A stretch of DNA of 20,018 nt, from assembly GCA_938030905.1 (NCBI GenBank), contig CALHIW010000073.1, positions 1 to 20,018 of the forward strand. The letters are read 5' to 3'. This DNA is from Candidatus Methanomethylicia archaeon. Its GTDB lineage: Archaea; Thermoproteota; Methanomethylicia; CALHIW01. Numbering within the stretch: the stretch's first letter is position 1; each line of letters opens with the position of its first letter. Position numbers and translations under genes: made by a program. Below, piece by piece: positions 6,797 through 14,691 of the stretch. The notes below the pieces were generated by a model that saw nothing but the letters and a program-made list of their open reading frames with translations, made no database searches and was not told the DNA's origin.

Positions 6797-7063
6797 GCCT
6801 GGGGCGCTGGTGGTCCGGGGTTCAAATCCCCGCGGCCCCATCTCTTCATGATTCACTAATGAGCAATCATCTGATTTTTGGGAATTGAGAATATTTTTGC
6901 AATTTTTGCCTTTTAATCTTCTTATTGCCTCCTTTAATGCATTTTCGCAAGCTCTAGAAATATTTAACCCCAATTCTTTCGTCTCTTTAACTACTTCCTT
7001 ATCTATGTAGATCGTTACATTTATTCGCTTCTCCAAATTACAGTAACTGAGTAGATATGTCAA
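6785..7063 (-). CDS. Small ribbon-helix-helix / CcdA-antitoxin-like protein overlapping tRNA-Pro
   Basis: 92-residue frame. Residues 11-51 (EKRINVTIYIDKEVV, then an amphipathic helix around LGLNISRACENALKEAIRRL) match the small archaeal CcdA-like antitoxin/RHH family: one beta strand followed by two helices, normally a DNA-binding dimer. Residues from about 75 on (MGPRGFEPRTTSAPG) are read from the antisense strand of the tRNA-Pro T arm, anticodon arm and intron 2, with the TAA stop at 6785-6787 inside intron 2. The start may be TTG 7063 or TTG 7036, the latter giving MEKRINVT, the usual family N-terminus. No toxin gene (CcdB, VapC or RelE type) adjoins it. The RHH part looks real; the tail is an overlap product that is either tolerated or not translated at all. 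Antitoxin function is only an analogy. Confidence 0.58.
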   Translation of the reverse strand: MTYLLSYCNLEKRINVTIYIDKEVVKETKELGLNISRACENALKEAIRRLKGKNCKNILNSQKSDDCSLVNHEEMGPRGFEPRTTSAPGLYH

Positions 7064-7257
7064 GATGATTCCATGGGACCTACTCTATATCTATACAAAT
7101 CCAGGAGCATTTATTAACCGAAATTTACTAAAGCTAAATTAAATGATGAGAACTGAAAAGGGAAATGATGAATACTATAAATAAACATATGGATTGATAG
7201 AACTCCACCTTTATTAGTAAATTACTTAAAGCATAGCGATATATTTATGAGTAAATA

Positions 7258-8457
7258 GTGTCAGATAGTAACATGTACAAGTATAAGTATTTAAAGAGAG
7301 AATTTAATAAATCTGAATTAATAAATTTAAATCCAATTCAGAGAGGAGGAATACTTACTAAAGAGGCTAGAGAAGCTCTATTAGAATTTGGTGATGGCTA
7401 TTCTACATGTGATTGGTGTCCACCCAAGTTTGATAGACTTGATAGGATTGAGAAGCCCCCAATAAAGGATTTTTATGAAGATCTAGCTGAATTTCTTGGT
7501 ATGGATGTTGCTAGAGTTGTTACTAGATGTCGTGAAGCTATGTTTATAGCATTTAAAATGCTTAGTTCTCCAGGTGACTATATAGTAGTAGATAGTTTAT
7601 CTCATTACTCAACTTATCTAGCAATTGAGTTTGCAGGGCTTAAAGTTAAGGAAGTTCCACATACTGGCTACCCCAATTTCCAGTTACTATTAGAAATGTA
7701 TAGGGATAAAATAGAAGAAGTTAAAAAGGAAACAAGTAAACTTCCAGCAGCGGTTTTACTTACTCATGTTGACTATTTATATGGTAATTTAAATGATGCT
7801 CTTATAGTCTCAAAAATAGCTCATGAATATAATGTTCCAGTAATATTGAATGCGGCATACACAGCTGGAATTATGCCGGTGAATGGTAAAAAACTTGGGG
7901 TAGATGTTATTGTAAGTAGTGGCCATAAGAGCTGGGCTGCTAGTGCACCTACAGGCATACTTGCTCTAACTGAGGATATGGCAGAGAAAATACTACCAAC
8001 AGCCACTATAACTGGAGACTGGAGTAAAAGAAGCTTTAAGATTAAGGAAATGCCTCTTCTTGGCTGTACGGTTATGGGAGCGCCTCTAATCACTCTCATG
8101 GCATCATTTCCACACGTAATAAGAAGAGTTGAAAAATGGGATGAGGAATTAGAGAAAGCTCAGTATTTTGTTAAGGAAATTGAAAAAATTGAAGAAACGA
8201 GAGTTCTTGGAGTTAAACCTAAGAAACACACATTAATACACGTAGAATCCATCGGTTTACATAAAGTATCTAAGAAACATCCTAGAAAAGGATTTTACCT
8301 CTATGACGAATTGAAAAAAAGAAAAATAGTTGGAATACAACCTGGACTATCAAAGCATTTTAAGCTGAATATATATGGTTTAAGCTTAGATGAGGTTAGA
8401 TATGTAGTAAATGCATTTCATGATATAGCTGCTATATATGGGTTGAAAATCTACTAG
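7258..8457 (+). CDS. pscS: O-phospho-L-seryl-tRNA:Cys-tRNA synthase (SepCysS)
   Basis: PLP enzyme that converts phosphoserine on Sep-tRNA(Cys) to Cys-tRNA(Cys), the second step of tRNA-dependent cysteine synthesis. The 399-residue protein has the family signature INLNPIQRGG (22-31), the Cys51-x-x-Cys54 pair in STCDWC, a third conserved cysteine at 270 in LLGCTVMG, and the PLP lysine at 224 in SSGHKSW. These three cysteines are the ones known to matter for sulfur handling in characterised SepCysS. The start may be GTG 7258 or ATG 7273; a TATA-like GATATATTTA at 7239-7248 would favour 7273. SepRS and SepCysE are not in the window. The family separates it from SepSecS, which lacks the CxxC and QRGG context. 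Confidence 0.93.
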   Translation: MSDSNMYKYKYLKREFNKSELINLNPIQRGGILTKEAREALLEFGDGYSTCDWCPPKFDRLDRIEKPPIKDFYEDLAEFLGMDVARVVTRCREAMFIAFKMLSSPGDYIVVDSLSHYSTYLAIEFAGLKVKEVPHTGYPNFQLLLEMYRDKIEEVKKETSKLPAAVLLTHVDYLYGNLNDALIVSKIAHEYNVPVILNAAYTAGIMPVNGKKLGVDVIVSSGHKSWAASAPTGILALTEDMAEKILPTATITGDWSKRSFKIKEMPLLGCTVMGAPLITLMASFPHVIRRVEKWDEELEKAQYFVKEIEKIEETRVLGVKPKKHTLIHVESIGLHKVSKKHPRKGFYLYDELKKRKIVGIQPGLSKHFKLNIYGLSLDEVRYVVNAFHDIAAIYGLKIY

Positions 8458-8539
8458 ATATAATTATACATTTTATGAATAGCCAAAGTATTGAGATCTA
8501 GATATTTAAGCTTCTTCTACAATTAATTATAGTGGTGAT

Positions 8540-9955
8540 ATGTCACTTCAAGATGTAATCAATAGGTATGGATCAAACGATATAAAAAAAATATTTAGTG
8601 AAGAAGCAAGAATAGAAAAAATGCTTAATGTGGAGGCCGCTCTTGTAAGAGCTTTAGCTGAATTTAATGAAATTCCTAAAGAGGCTGCAGATGCAATATC
8701 ACAGAAAGCTAAAACTAAGTTTGTAACTCCTAAAAGGATTAAAGAGTTAGAGAAAAAATTTAAGCATGAGATTGTAGCCCTTATTAATGCTCTTGCTGAG
8801 CAATGTGAGGCATATGGCGAATATGTTCATTTTGGAGCAACCAGTAATGATATTATAGATACAGCATGGGCTCTTCAATTGAAAGACTCACTTAAGATAA
8901 TAGGAGAAAAACTAATTGAAACTTCGCAAATACTTTGTGAATATGCATTAAAGCATAAGGATTTAGTTATGGTTGGTAGAACTCATGGCCAGCATGCTCT
9001 ACCAATAACATTAGGATTTAAGTTTGCAGTTTACGCTGCAGAAGTAAGTAGACATATTGAAAGACTTCAAGAAATGTTAAAGAGAGTTCTTGTAGGTAAA
9101 ATACGTGGAGCTGTAGGCACTATGGCATCATTTGGGCCAAATGCATTAGAAATTGAGAAAAGGGTATTAGAGGAACTTAAACTTAAACCGGCTGAGATAA
9201 CAACTCAAGTAATATGTAGAGATAGGTATGCAGAATTAATTTCCTGGATTGCAATAACGGGCTCTACTTTCGATAAAATAGCTATAGAAATTAGAAATCT
9301 TCAAAGAACCGAAATACTTGAACTGGCTGAGGGATTTGACATCAGTGAGCAGATTGGAAGTAGTACTATGCCCCATAAGCAAAACCCAATAGATTGTGAG
9401 AAAATATCTGGATTAGCTAAGGTTTTGAGAGGATTTGTAATACCTTCTCTTGAAAACATACCACTATGGCATGAGAGAGATCTTACAAACTCAAGTAGTG
9501 AAAGGTTTATAATACCATTATCTATAATTATTCTAGATGAAATTTTATCATCAATGATAAAGATATTAAGAGGATTAAGAATTTATCCTGAAAATATGAA
9601 GAAAAATCTTGAGTTAAGTAGAGGAGCTATAATGGCTGAAGCTGTGATGATGGCTTTAGCACGGAAGGGGATGGGAAAACAAAGAGCTTATAAGTTAATT
9701 AGAGAGCTTACAGTTAAATCTCAAGTTGAAAATAGGGATTTAAAATCAGTACTTCAAGAAAATGAAGAAGTAAGAAAATATCTAAACACTGATGAGTTAA
9801 ACTACATAACTATCCCAAGTAATTATTTAGGGAAGGCTAGGGATATAATATTTAATACTATTAAAATTGTGCAGGAAAGAATAAAACATTTTAGAAGCTG
9901 TGAATACTTAGAAAATGAGTATACTGATCAATTGAAAATAGCCAACCATTATTGA
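8540..9955 (+). CDS. purB: Adenylosuccinate lyase
   Basis: Fumarase/aspartase-superfamily enzyme acting twice in purine synthesis: it cleaves SAICAR to AICAR plus fumarate and adenylosuccinate to AMP plus fumarate. At 471 residues it is slightly longer than many (about 430-450), the excess being a Lys/Glu-rich C-terminal tail. Motifs are HFGATSNDI (97-105), GRTHGQHALP (146-155) with the catalytic-region His, and the superfamily signature GSSTMPHKQNP (273-283) with the catalytic serine in the flexible loop. ATG 8540 is preceded by GGTGAT at 8534-8539, unusually tight spacing. TATTTAAG near 8502-8509 is a plausible TATA box. It is monocistronic, 82 nt after pscS, and convergent with mcm. Confidence 0.95.
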   Translation: MSLQDVINRYGSNDIKKIFSEEARIEKMLNVEAALVRALAEFNEIPKEAADAISQKAKTKFVTPKRIKELEKKFKHEIVALINALAEQCEAYGEYVHFGATSNDIIDTAWALQLKDSLKIIGEKLIETSQILCEYALKHKDLVMVGRTHGQHALPITLGFKFAVYAAEVSRHIERLQEMLKRVLVGKIRGAVGTMASFGPNALEIEKRVLEELKLKPAEITTQVICRDRYAELISWIAITGSTFDKIAIEIRNLQRTEILELAEGFDISEQIGSSTMPHKQNPIDCEKISGLAKVLRGFVIPSLENIPLWHERDLTNSSSERFIIPLSIIILDEILSSMIKILRGLRIYPENMKKNLELSRGAIMAEAVMMALARKGMGKQRAYKLIRELTVKSQVENRDLKSVLQENEEVRKYLNTDELNYITIPSNYLGKARDIIFNTIKIVQERIKHFRSCEYLENEYTDQLKIANHY

Positions 9956-10263
9956 TATTTGCTTTTTATCTACTAAATTTATAGTTAAAAACGTTTAATC
10001 ACCTCTATTATAGCGAATTCTTGGTATTAATCCTCACTAACTTAAATAATCTAAACTCTCATATCCATGTTGGAAGCTAATGATCATAACGATGATTATA
10101 TGCTAAAACATTAGTATATCTAAATGATAAAGCTTATTAGCTCTCCTTTAAATGCAGTACATAGTATATCTTGAATATACTTTAAACTCAAATGTTTGAC
10201 ATGAAAATTACAACAAGTTCACTGCCCAAATACTTACTAAGTTAGTCATAGACATTGAGTAGT
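9956..10263. other. Convergent intergenic region purB/mcm, no gene seen
   Basis: 308 bp between two gene 3' ends. It has a T-rich CTTTTTATCT just after the purB stop (candidate terminator) and a short perfect inverted repeat GTATAT-CTTGA-ATATAC at 10164-10180. I see no ORF, tRNA or repeat array in it. Confidence 0.6.
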
Positions 10264-12351
10264 TTAAACTCTTGCAATTTTTCTAGGGAATGGTGAATAT
10301 AGTATACCCTGCTCCTTTAACTGGTGAATTGTTTTTTCAACAAATCTTCTATTAAAACCTTCAGCTTCTGCTCTTTCATAAATTTTTTCCTCATCTATTG
10401 GATTGCCGTCAACCTCACTTTGCATGGTTGATATTAAATCGAGGAGGCGTTGAAGCTCCTCTCTTTGAGATCTAGAGACACCAATCATTATTGTATCTAT
10501 ATCTATAGCTTTTCTCGATTCATCAAAACCAACTTTTGTAAGAAATGACATTAGTAATCTTATAACAGCTTCCGAATCCTCTCTTGTAGCTATGCTGCTT
10601 AAACGTATTTTAGCTCTAGCCTCGGCAAGTCTAACAAGAGATTCAAGCTGACGGGGAGATATTGGTATTGGTAGCTGCTCACTTAGTGCTTGAGCTCTCA
10701 TACTTAAGAAGAACTCCTTAATCTTCTCTTTTGCTTCATCACTTAGTCTTGGTCTGACGTTTGCCTTAGCATAAATTATATACTTTCTTAACAGCTCTGT
10801 AGGTATTATTTCAGGTGGAAGTGATGAGTCTGTTTTTTGATGAAGCATAAGTATATGTGATGCCATAGCTTCATCACGTTCAGGTTCAGGTTCGTCTCTT
10901 AATGGAAATATTAAGTCAAATCTTGAAAGTATTGTAACTGGAAGATTTGTATTCTCTCTAAGAGAACGATTAGGCTGATATCTTCCAAGAATTGGATTAG
11001 CTGCAGCTAATATAGCGGCTCGCGCATTTAATGTTGCAACAATTCCAGCTTTAGCAATACTAATGGTCTGCTGCTCCATAGCCTCATGCATAGCAACCCT
11101 ATCTTTTTCATCCATTTTATCAATTTCATCAATACATGAAATGCCGCCATCACTTAAAACTAAGGCTCCAGCTTCAAGATAGAACTCACCTGTAGACTTA
11201 TCCCTAATAACTGTAGCCGTCAGTCCAGCGGCTGTTGTACCTTTTCCTGAAGTATACAGTCCACGGGGAGCCAACTGCGCAACATATCTTAAAAGTTGTG
11301 ATTTTGCTGTTCCAGGATCACCGATTAATAAAATGTTTATATCCCCTCTAGTTCTTACACCATCAGGTAGAATCTTAGGTTCACCCCCAAAAAGCATATA
11401 GGCTATAGCCTCCTTAATATCATCATAGCCATATATAGATGGCGCTATTGATGCTTTAATTTTTGAAACAATCATGGGGTCTCTGCTTAACTCACGTATT
11501 TTAGCTATATCTTCTTGGGTTATCTCAAGATTTATTAAATCCTTTTGCTGGACCTCAATGCAGTTTGCTTCAAGAATACTTGAAAGTATTGATAACCGTA
11601 ATCCTTTTGCTGATACTTCAACTCTTGGTTTAAGTATGCCTGCTATTGAAACTCTATCACCAGGTCTAGCTATGTCTACTATATCATCTGTAATTATAAC
11701 TTCAATAGATCTAGGAAGTTCTCCTGGAGGTAACTCTTCAGGTTTTTCTTGAAGTACTGCTTTCTGCCAATCAATATAACTGCTTTTCTCAAATATTAGT
11801 TTAAACGCTACAGTATTTCTACATCTTGCATTAGCACATCTACTTGGTTTCACTAAATTAAGCTCCCTTTGCTCAACAGCAATTCTTTCATGACATATTT
11901 GACATTCAAAAACAGCATTCACTAGCTTATGTTTAACTTGAGACATTCTAGTTAGTATACCATCAATTCTAACGAATCTATTTATGTGTTCAGCCCTCAC
12001 TTGTCTTAACGGTAATATATCCGGAGAATCCTTAAACCTCACATTTAATCTTGGATTAAGCCTAGCATACTCAGGGTCTTCAACTTTCATGACTGAAAGA
12101 AGAGCTCTTGATGCAGATTCTATAGTTTTAGCGGGGTCTAAATGAAGATGCTCCACAAGTCTTTTATCATAAATTAAAAGATCGTCAAAATTGACATATA
12201 ATGACCTCTGATTACGAAGAGCCATCTGTCTTACTAACTCCCTATACTTGAACTCTCCCTTTTTAACCTGAAATGACTTTAGAAATGATTCAAAAGCTGA
12301 CTGTATATCGAATATTTCTGAAATAGTTACTCCTTCATTCAAACTATTCAA
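10264..12351 (-). CDS. mcm: Replicative DNA helicase MCM
   Basis: Hexameric ATP-driven 3'-5' helicase of the replication fork. The 695-residue layout is: N-terminal A domain; zinc-binding C150-x2-C153 with C172-x4-C177; OB domain; AAA+ core with Walker A GDPGTAKS (344-351), Walker B CIDEIDKM (406-413), sensor AAN (450-452) and arginine finger SRFD (476-479); then a C-terminal winged-helix region. No intein interrupts the motifs. The frame opens at TTG 12351, overlapping the Gins23 stop by 8 nt, but GAGG at 12352-12355 abuts that codon. The next TTG, at 12342, is 9 nt from the GAGG and may be the true start (692 residues). It is cotranscribed with gins23. Confidence 0.96.
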   Translation of the reverse strand: MNSLNEGVTISEIFDIQSAFESFLKSFQVKKGEFKYRELVRQMALRNQRSLYVNFDDLLIYDKRLVEHLHLDPAKTIESASRALLSVMKVEDPEYARLNPRLNVRFKDSPDILPLRQVRAEHINRFVRIDGILTRMSQVKHKLVNAVFECQICHERIAVEQRELNLVKPSRCANARCRNTVAFKLIFEKSSYIDWQKAVLQEKPEELPPGELPRSIEVIITDDIVDIARPGDRVSIAGILKPRVEVSAKGLRLSILSSILEANCIEVQQKDLINLEITQEDIAKIRELSRDPMIVSKIKASIAPSIYGYDDIKEAIAYMLFGGEPKILPDGVRTRGDINILLIGDPGTAKSQLLRYVAQLAPRGLYTSGKGTTAAGLTATVIRDKSTGEFYLEAGALVLSDGGISCIDEIDKMDEKDRVAMHEAMEQQTISIAKAGIVATLNARAAILAAANPILGRYQPNRSLRENTNLPVTILSRFDLIFPLRDEPEPERDEAMASHILMLHQKTDSSLPPEIIPTELLRKYIIYAKANVRPRLSDEAKEKIKEFFLSMRAQALSEQLPIPISPRQLESLVRLAEARAKIRLSSIATREDSEAVIRLLMSFLTKVGFDESRKAIDIDTIMIGVSRSQREELQRLLDLISTMQSEVDGNPIDEEKIYERAEAEGFNRRFVEKTIHQLKEQGILYSPFPRKIARV

Positions 12352-12907
12352 CCTCTAATATTGCTTTACTCCAGCTATTAATTAGCTTACTTAAAATAAT
12401 AAATAAGAATTTTTCTTCGTCTGTTGCATTAGTTATAGCTTCGAGTTTTCCAGGAGCCATTAAAGACGCTTTTACTATTTTCTGTAAACGGGATGTTACA
12501 AGATCTAAGGAATACATATGTACGATTTCGTAATCTTTATGTGCTGTGGAATCTGATTGTTGACTAGCTCTTTGTCTCAGTATTCTAATCATTCTTCTAA
12601 GTTTTGCATAAAATAATGGCTCGAGGGGCATTATAGCTTGAGATCGGGATTCAGACCATGCTAACTTTGAAATCCAAACTATAGATGGAATGTCCTCAAT
12701 TTTACTACCATAGCCTTGTTCTTCAAGCTTATCGCAAACCCATCTAGGAAGCTCTATAGTTACACCTCGACTAAATGGACCTATTTTCTCATTACATATT
12801 TCAATTTGCGGGAGATCTTGATTTAGATTAAATCTAATATTTTCATTTAGGAATTCAATATCTGAGATTTCAAATATTCTTCTAAATAGCATTTTCACAG
12901 TTCTCAC
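12344..12907 (-). CDS. gins23: GINS complex subunit, Gins23 type
   Basis: Subunit of the archaeal GINS tetramer, which binds MCM and the GAN/Cdc45-like nuclease to form the active CMG-type helicase. The 187-residue product has a short beta-rich N-terminal domain (about 1-65, including EICNEKIGPFSRGVTIELPRW as partial strands) followed by an all-helical domain. This B-then-A order marks the 23 type as opposed to Gins51. Family recognition rests on this order, the size, and the conserved placement immediately upstream of mcm seen in Sulfolobales; direct sequence similarity is weak, as usual for GINS. GTG 12907 fits leaderless spacing to the TATA box; GTG 12898 and ATG 12892 are alternatives. 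Confidence 0.82.
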   Translation of the reverse strand: MRTVKMLFRRIFEISDIEFLNENIRFNLNQDLPQIEICNEKIGPFSRGVTIELPRWVCDKLEEQGYGSKIEDIPSIVWISKLAWSESRSQAIMPLEPLFYAKLRRMIRILRQRASQQSDSTAHKDYEIVHMYSLDLVTSRLQKIVKASLMAPGKLEAITNATDEEKFLFIILSKLINSWSKAILEVE

Positions 12908-12930
12908 TATAGTAATTGCTGTATAAGAAG

Positions 12931-12938
12931 TTAAAAAA
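12931..12938 (-). promoter_or_regulatory. TATA box of the gins23-mcm operon
   Basis: Minus-strand TTTTTTAA centred 27 nt before GTG 12907, consistent with a leaderless replication operon transcript. Confidence 0.55.
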
Positions 12939-13178
12939 CTTTTTAACGTTTTACCCTCATCTCCTGGTGGATGATGGTTTATTGTTCTAGCCTGTTTGAT
13001 GTATGGAGTTTAATGGGTTAGCACTATGATAGAGTATTAGATTAGCTTAAATAGAAATCTATTATTCACTAAAAGGGTAAGACTGAAGTATTTTGAAAGG
13101 TTTTGCTATGGTGAATTAATGAATACCTATAGAAGCTTAATGTAGGTTAATGATTGGCCTTCAAATTGAGCTCATTTC
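12939..13178. other. Intergenic DNA between gins23 promoter and transposase relic
   Basis: About 240 bp with no ORF, no clear RNA gene and no recognisable insertion end. It includes a T/G-rich stretch around 12965-13020 that superficially resembles box C/D motifs but lacks a proper D box. Confidence 0.5.
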
Positions 13179-13905
13179 TAATTCCATATTTTAAATGTAT
13201 TGTTATACATGCTATGGTTATGAGGACTTTGTAGGTTGTTGCTAGCTTTCCATATCTTATAATTATTTTCTTAGGCTTTTAAGCCATTCATAGAATCTTT
13301 CAACAGCCACCTCATCCTTTTATAAATATCGATGTTATATAGTGCAGGCTTCCCTCCATTCCTAGGATTCGTAGATATGTTTGTCTTCACGCTTATAGAT
13401 GAGAACTAATCTCTTACGGCTTCAGCATCATAGGCTAAATCAGCATAAAGCTTCTTGGAGCTTTAAAGCCTTCCAATAGCTCATTGAGTCACTTTGAATC
13501 ATGCTTATTCCCAGAACCTAAAGCTATACCTAAGCGTAGAACTTCCATTTACAATACATGGATTTTGAGTCTCTATGCTTAAATCCATCATAACCTATCA
13601 GTTCTCCCCTTTAGCCTCCATTGTTAAGCTATCAACACATACTCTAGTAGGCTCCCTTATAGATGATAGAGCTTTGAATATTCTATCCCCTACACCCCCC
13701 TCTGTCAGTGCTTAAACTTTCTCCAAGCCTTATAGGAACCATAGCGAATAGGTACATCCATCCAGCAGCATCCAGTAATCAAGATGTAGAACACTTCATT
13801 AATAATAAGTCTAATCATTAGCCCTTAGACCTACCAATCCTAGCTTTAGAGGTAGAAGAACCCAATTAAACCCACTCACCATCAGAAGCCTCATGGAACT
13901 TATGA
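13179..13905 (-). pseudogene. Decayed IS5-type DDE transposase
   Basis: Reading the minus strand and changing frame several times recovers nearly a whole transposase, in order: SDGEWV (N-terminal box, about 13882-13865), KARIGRSKG, RLIINEVFYILITGCCW and GSYKAWRKFK. These are followed by the first catalytic block VCVDSLTMEAKGE with GYDGFKHRDSK, then GIALGSGNKHDSK and LNELLEGFK. Next come YADLAYDAEAVRD (second catalytic block, about 13451-13410) and VAVERFYEWLKSL (catalytic Glu block), ending in ITIACITIHLKYGIRN at a TAG (13179-13181). In-frame stops and frameshifts occur throughout, so it is inactive. The 3' third aligns with the relic at 1-155, so the genome carried at least two copies. I could not find terminal inverted repeats or target duplications. 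Confidence 0.82.
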
Positions 13906-13998
13906 GGGAAATTTCAACTCTATTTAAAGATTAATTTTTCCAAAGTAATAGGTTAGTAAGGTTTTAATATTAGGTAATGAAAGTTAAGATGATCTAGT

Positions 13999-14691
13999 AT
14001 GGTGAGTGATAGAGTTATTGCTATTATTGGTGGTACTGGAGATCAAGGATTTGGATTAGCTTTAAGATGGGTTAAAGCTAGAGAAAATGTAATTATAGGC
14101 TCTAGAGTTAGGGAGAGGGCAGAAGCAGCTGTTAAAAGATTAAAGACCATATTAGGTGATCAGTATAATGTTGAGGGATTAGAAAACAGAGAAGCCGCTT
14201 CTAAAGCTAACATTGTTGTGTTAACTGTTCCATTTAATGGATTATTTGATATATTAAAAAGTGTAGGAGGAGCTCTTAGACAAGAATGTATATTAATAGA
14301 TGTTACTGTTCCATTAGCTTCAACAATAGGTGGTAAACCAACACAAACAATTATTCCATGGCATGGCTCAGTATCTAAAATGATAGCTGAAATACTACCT
14401 AATGTTAAAGTAGTTTCAGCATTTAAAGAAATTAGTGCAGAAGCACTTCAAGATATACAGAGTCCTATTGAAAGTGATACTATTGTTTGCAGTGATGATG
14501 ATGATGCTAAGAGAGTAGTTATAAAGTTAGCTGAAAAAATACCGAATATTAGAGGAATAGATGGTGGAGGACTTGAAAACTCAAGGATATCCGAGTACTT
14601 AACAGCATTTCTAATCGGTGTAAACATAAGATACGGTGTAAAAAAAGCTGGTATTAGAATAACTCAGCTAGAATATAATGATAAAGTATAA
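13999..14691 (+). CDS. npdG: NADPH-dependent coenzyme F420 oxidoreductase
   Basis: Transfers hydride between NADP(H) and the deazaflavin F420. The 230-residue length is typical. The dinucleotide motif GGTGDQGFGLALR (11-23) is followed by GSRVRERA (34-41), where Ser-Arg and a downstream Arg are placed to bind the NADP 2'-phosphate. Further blocks are VVLTVPFNGL (72-81), DVTVPL (100-105) and the F420-side GGGLENSR near the C-terminus. ATG 13999 is used, with TTTTAATATT at about 13962-13971 as a plausible TATA box. It stands alone between a transposase relic and a 664-bp gene-free stretch, with no F420 biosynthesis gene nearby. Its presence implies F420 in this organism. Confidence 0.93.
   Translation: MVSDRVIAIIGGTGDQGFGLALRWVKARENVIIGSRVRERAEAAVKRLKTILGDQYNVEGLENREAASKANIVVLTVPFNGLFDILKSVGGALRQECILIDVTVPLASTIGGKPTQTIIPWHGSVSKMIAEILPNVKVVSAFKEISAEALQDIQSPIESDTIVCSDDDDAKRVVIKLAEKIPNIRGIDGGGLENSRISEYLTAFLIGVNIRYGVKKAGIRITQLEYNDKV

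Larger units (their letters stand above)
6738..6840 (+). tRNA. tRNA-Pro (anticodon GGG) with two introns
   Basis: Removing 6745-6756 (12 nt) and 6782-6796 (15 nt) leaves a 76-nt cloverleaf. The acceptor GGGGCCG (6738-6744) pairs fully with CGGCCCC (6833-6839), with discriminator A at 6840. The D stem is GTCC/GGAT, with loop AGCTTGGACTA carrying the conserved GG. The anticodon stem CCAGC/GCTGG has loop CTGGGGC and anticodon GGG at 6801-6803. The T arm is CGGGG-TTCAAAT-CCCCG, and U8, G15 and C48 are in place. C at position 9 is atypical. No CCA is encoded. Both introns fit bulge-helix-bulge rules with identical cleavage positions, and lie at 7/8 and 29/30 rather than the canonical 37/38. A second copy of the 5' acceptor strand lies 14 nt upstream (6724-6730). 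Confidence 0.85.

Noticed and set aside
7258..8457. SepSecS or a group II PLP decarboxylase
   Set aside because: The QRGG block, the CxxC pair and the third cysteine at 270 are specific to SepCysS.
10264..12351. Intein in MCM
   Set aside because: Walker A, Walker B, sensor and arginine-finger motifs are contiguous at normal spacing; length is that of a plain MCM.
12960..13020. Possible box C/D guide RNA (GGATGATGG ... TTTGATGTATGG)
   Set aside because: The C-like boxes are imperfect and no CUGA D box is found at suitable spacing.
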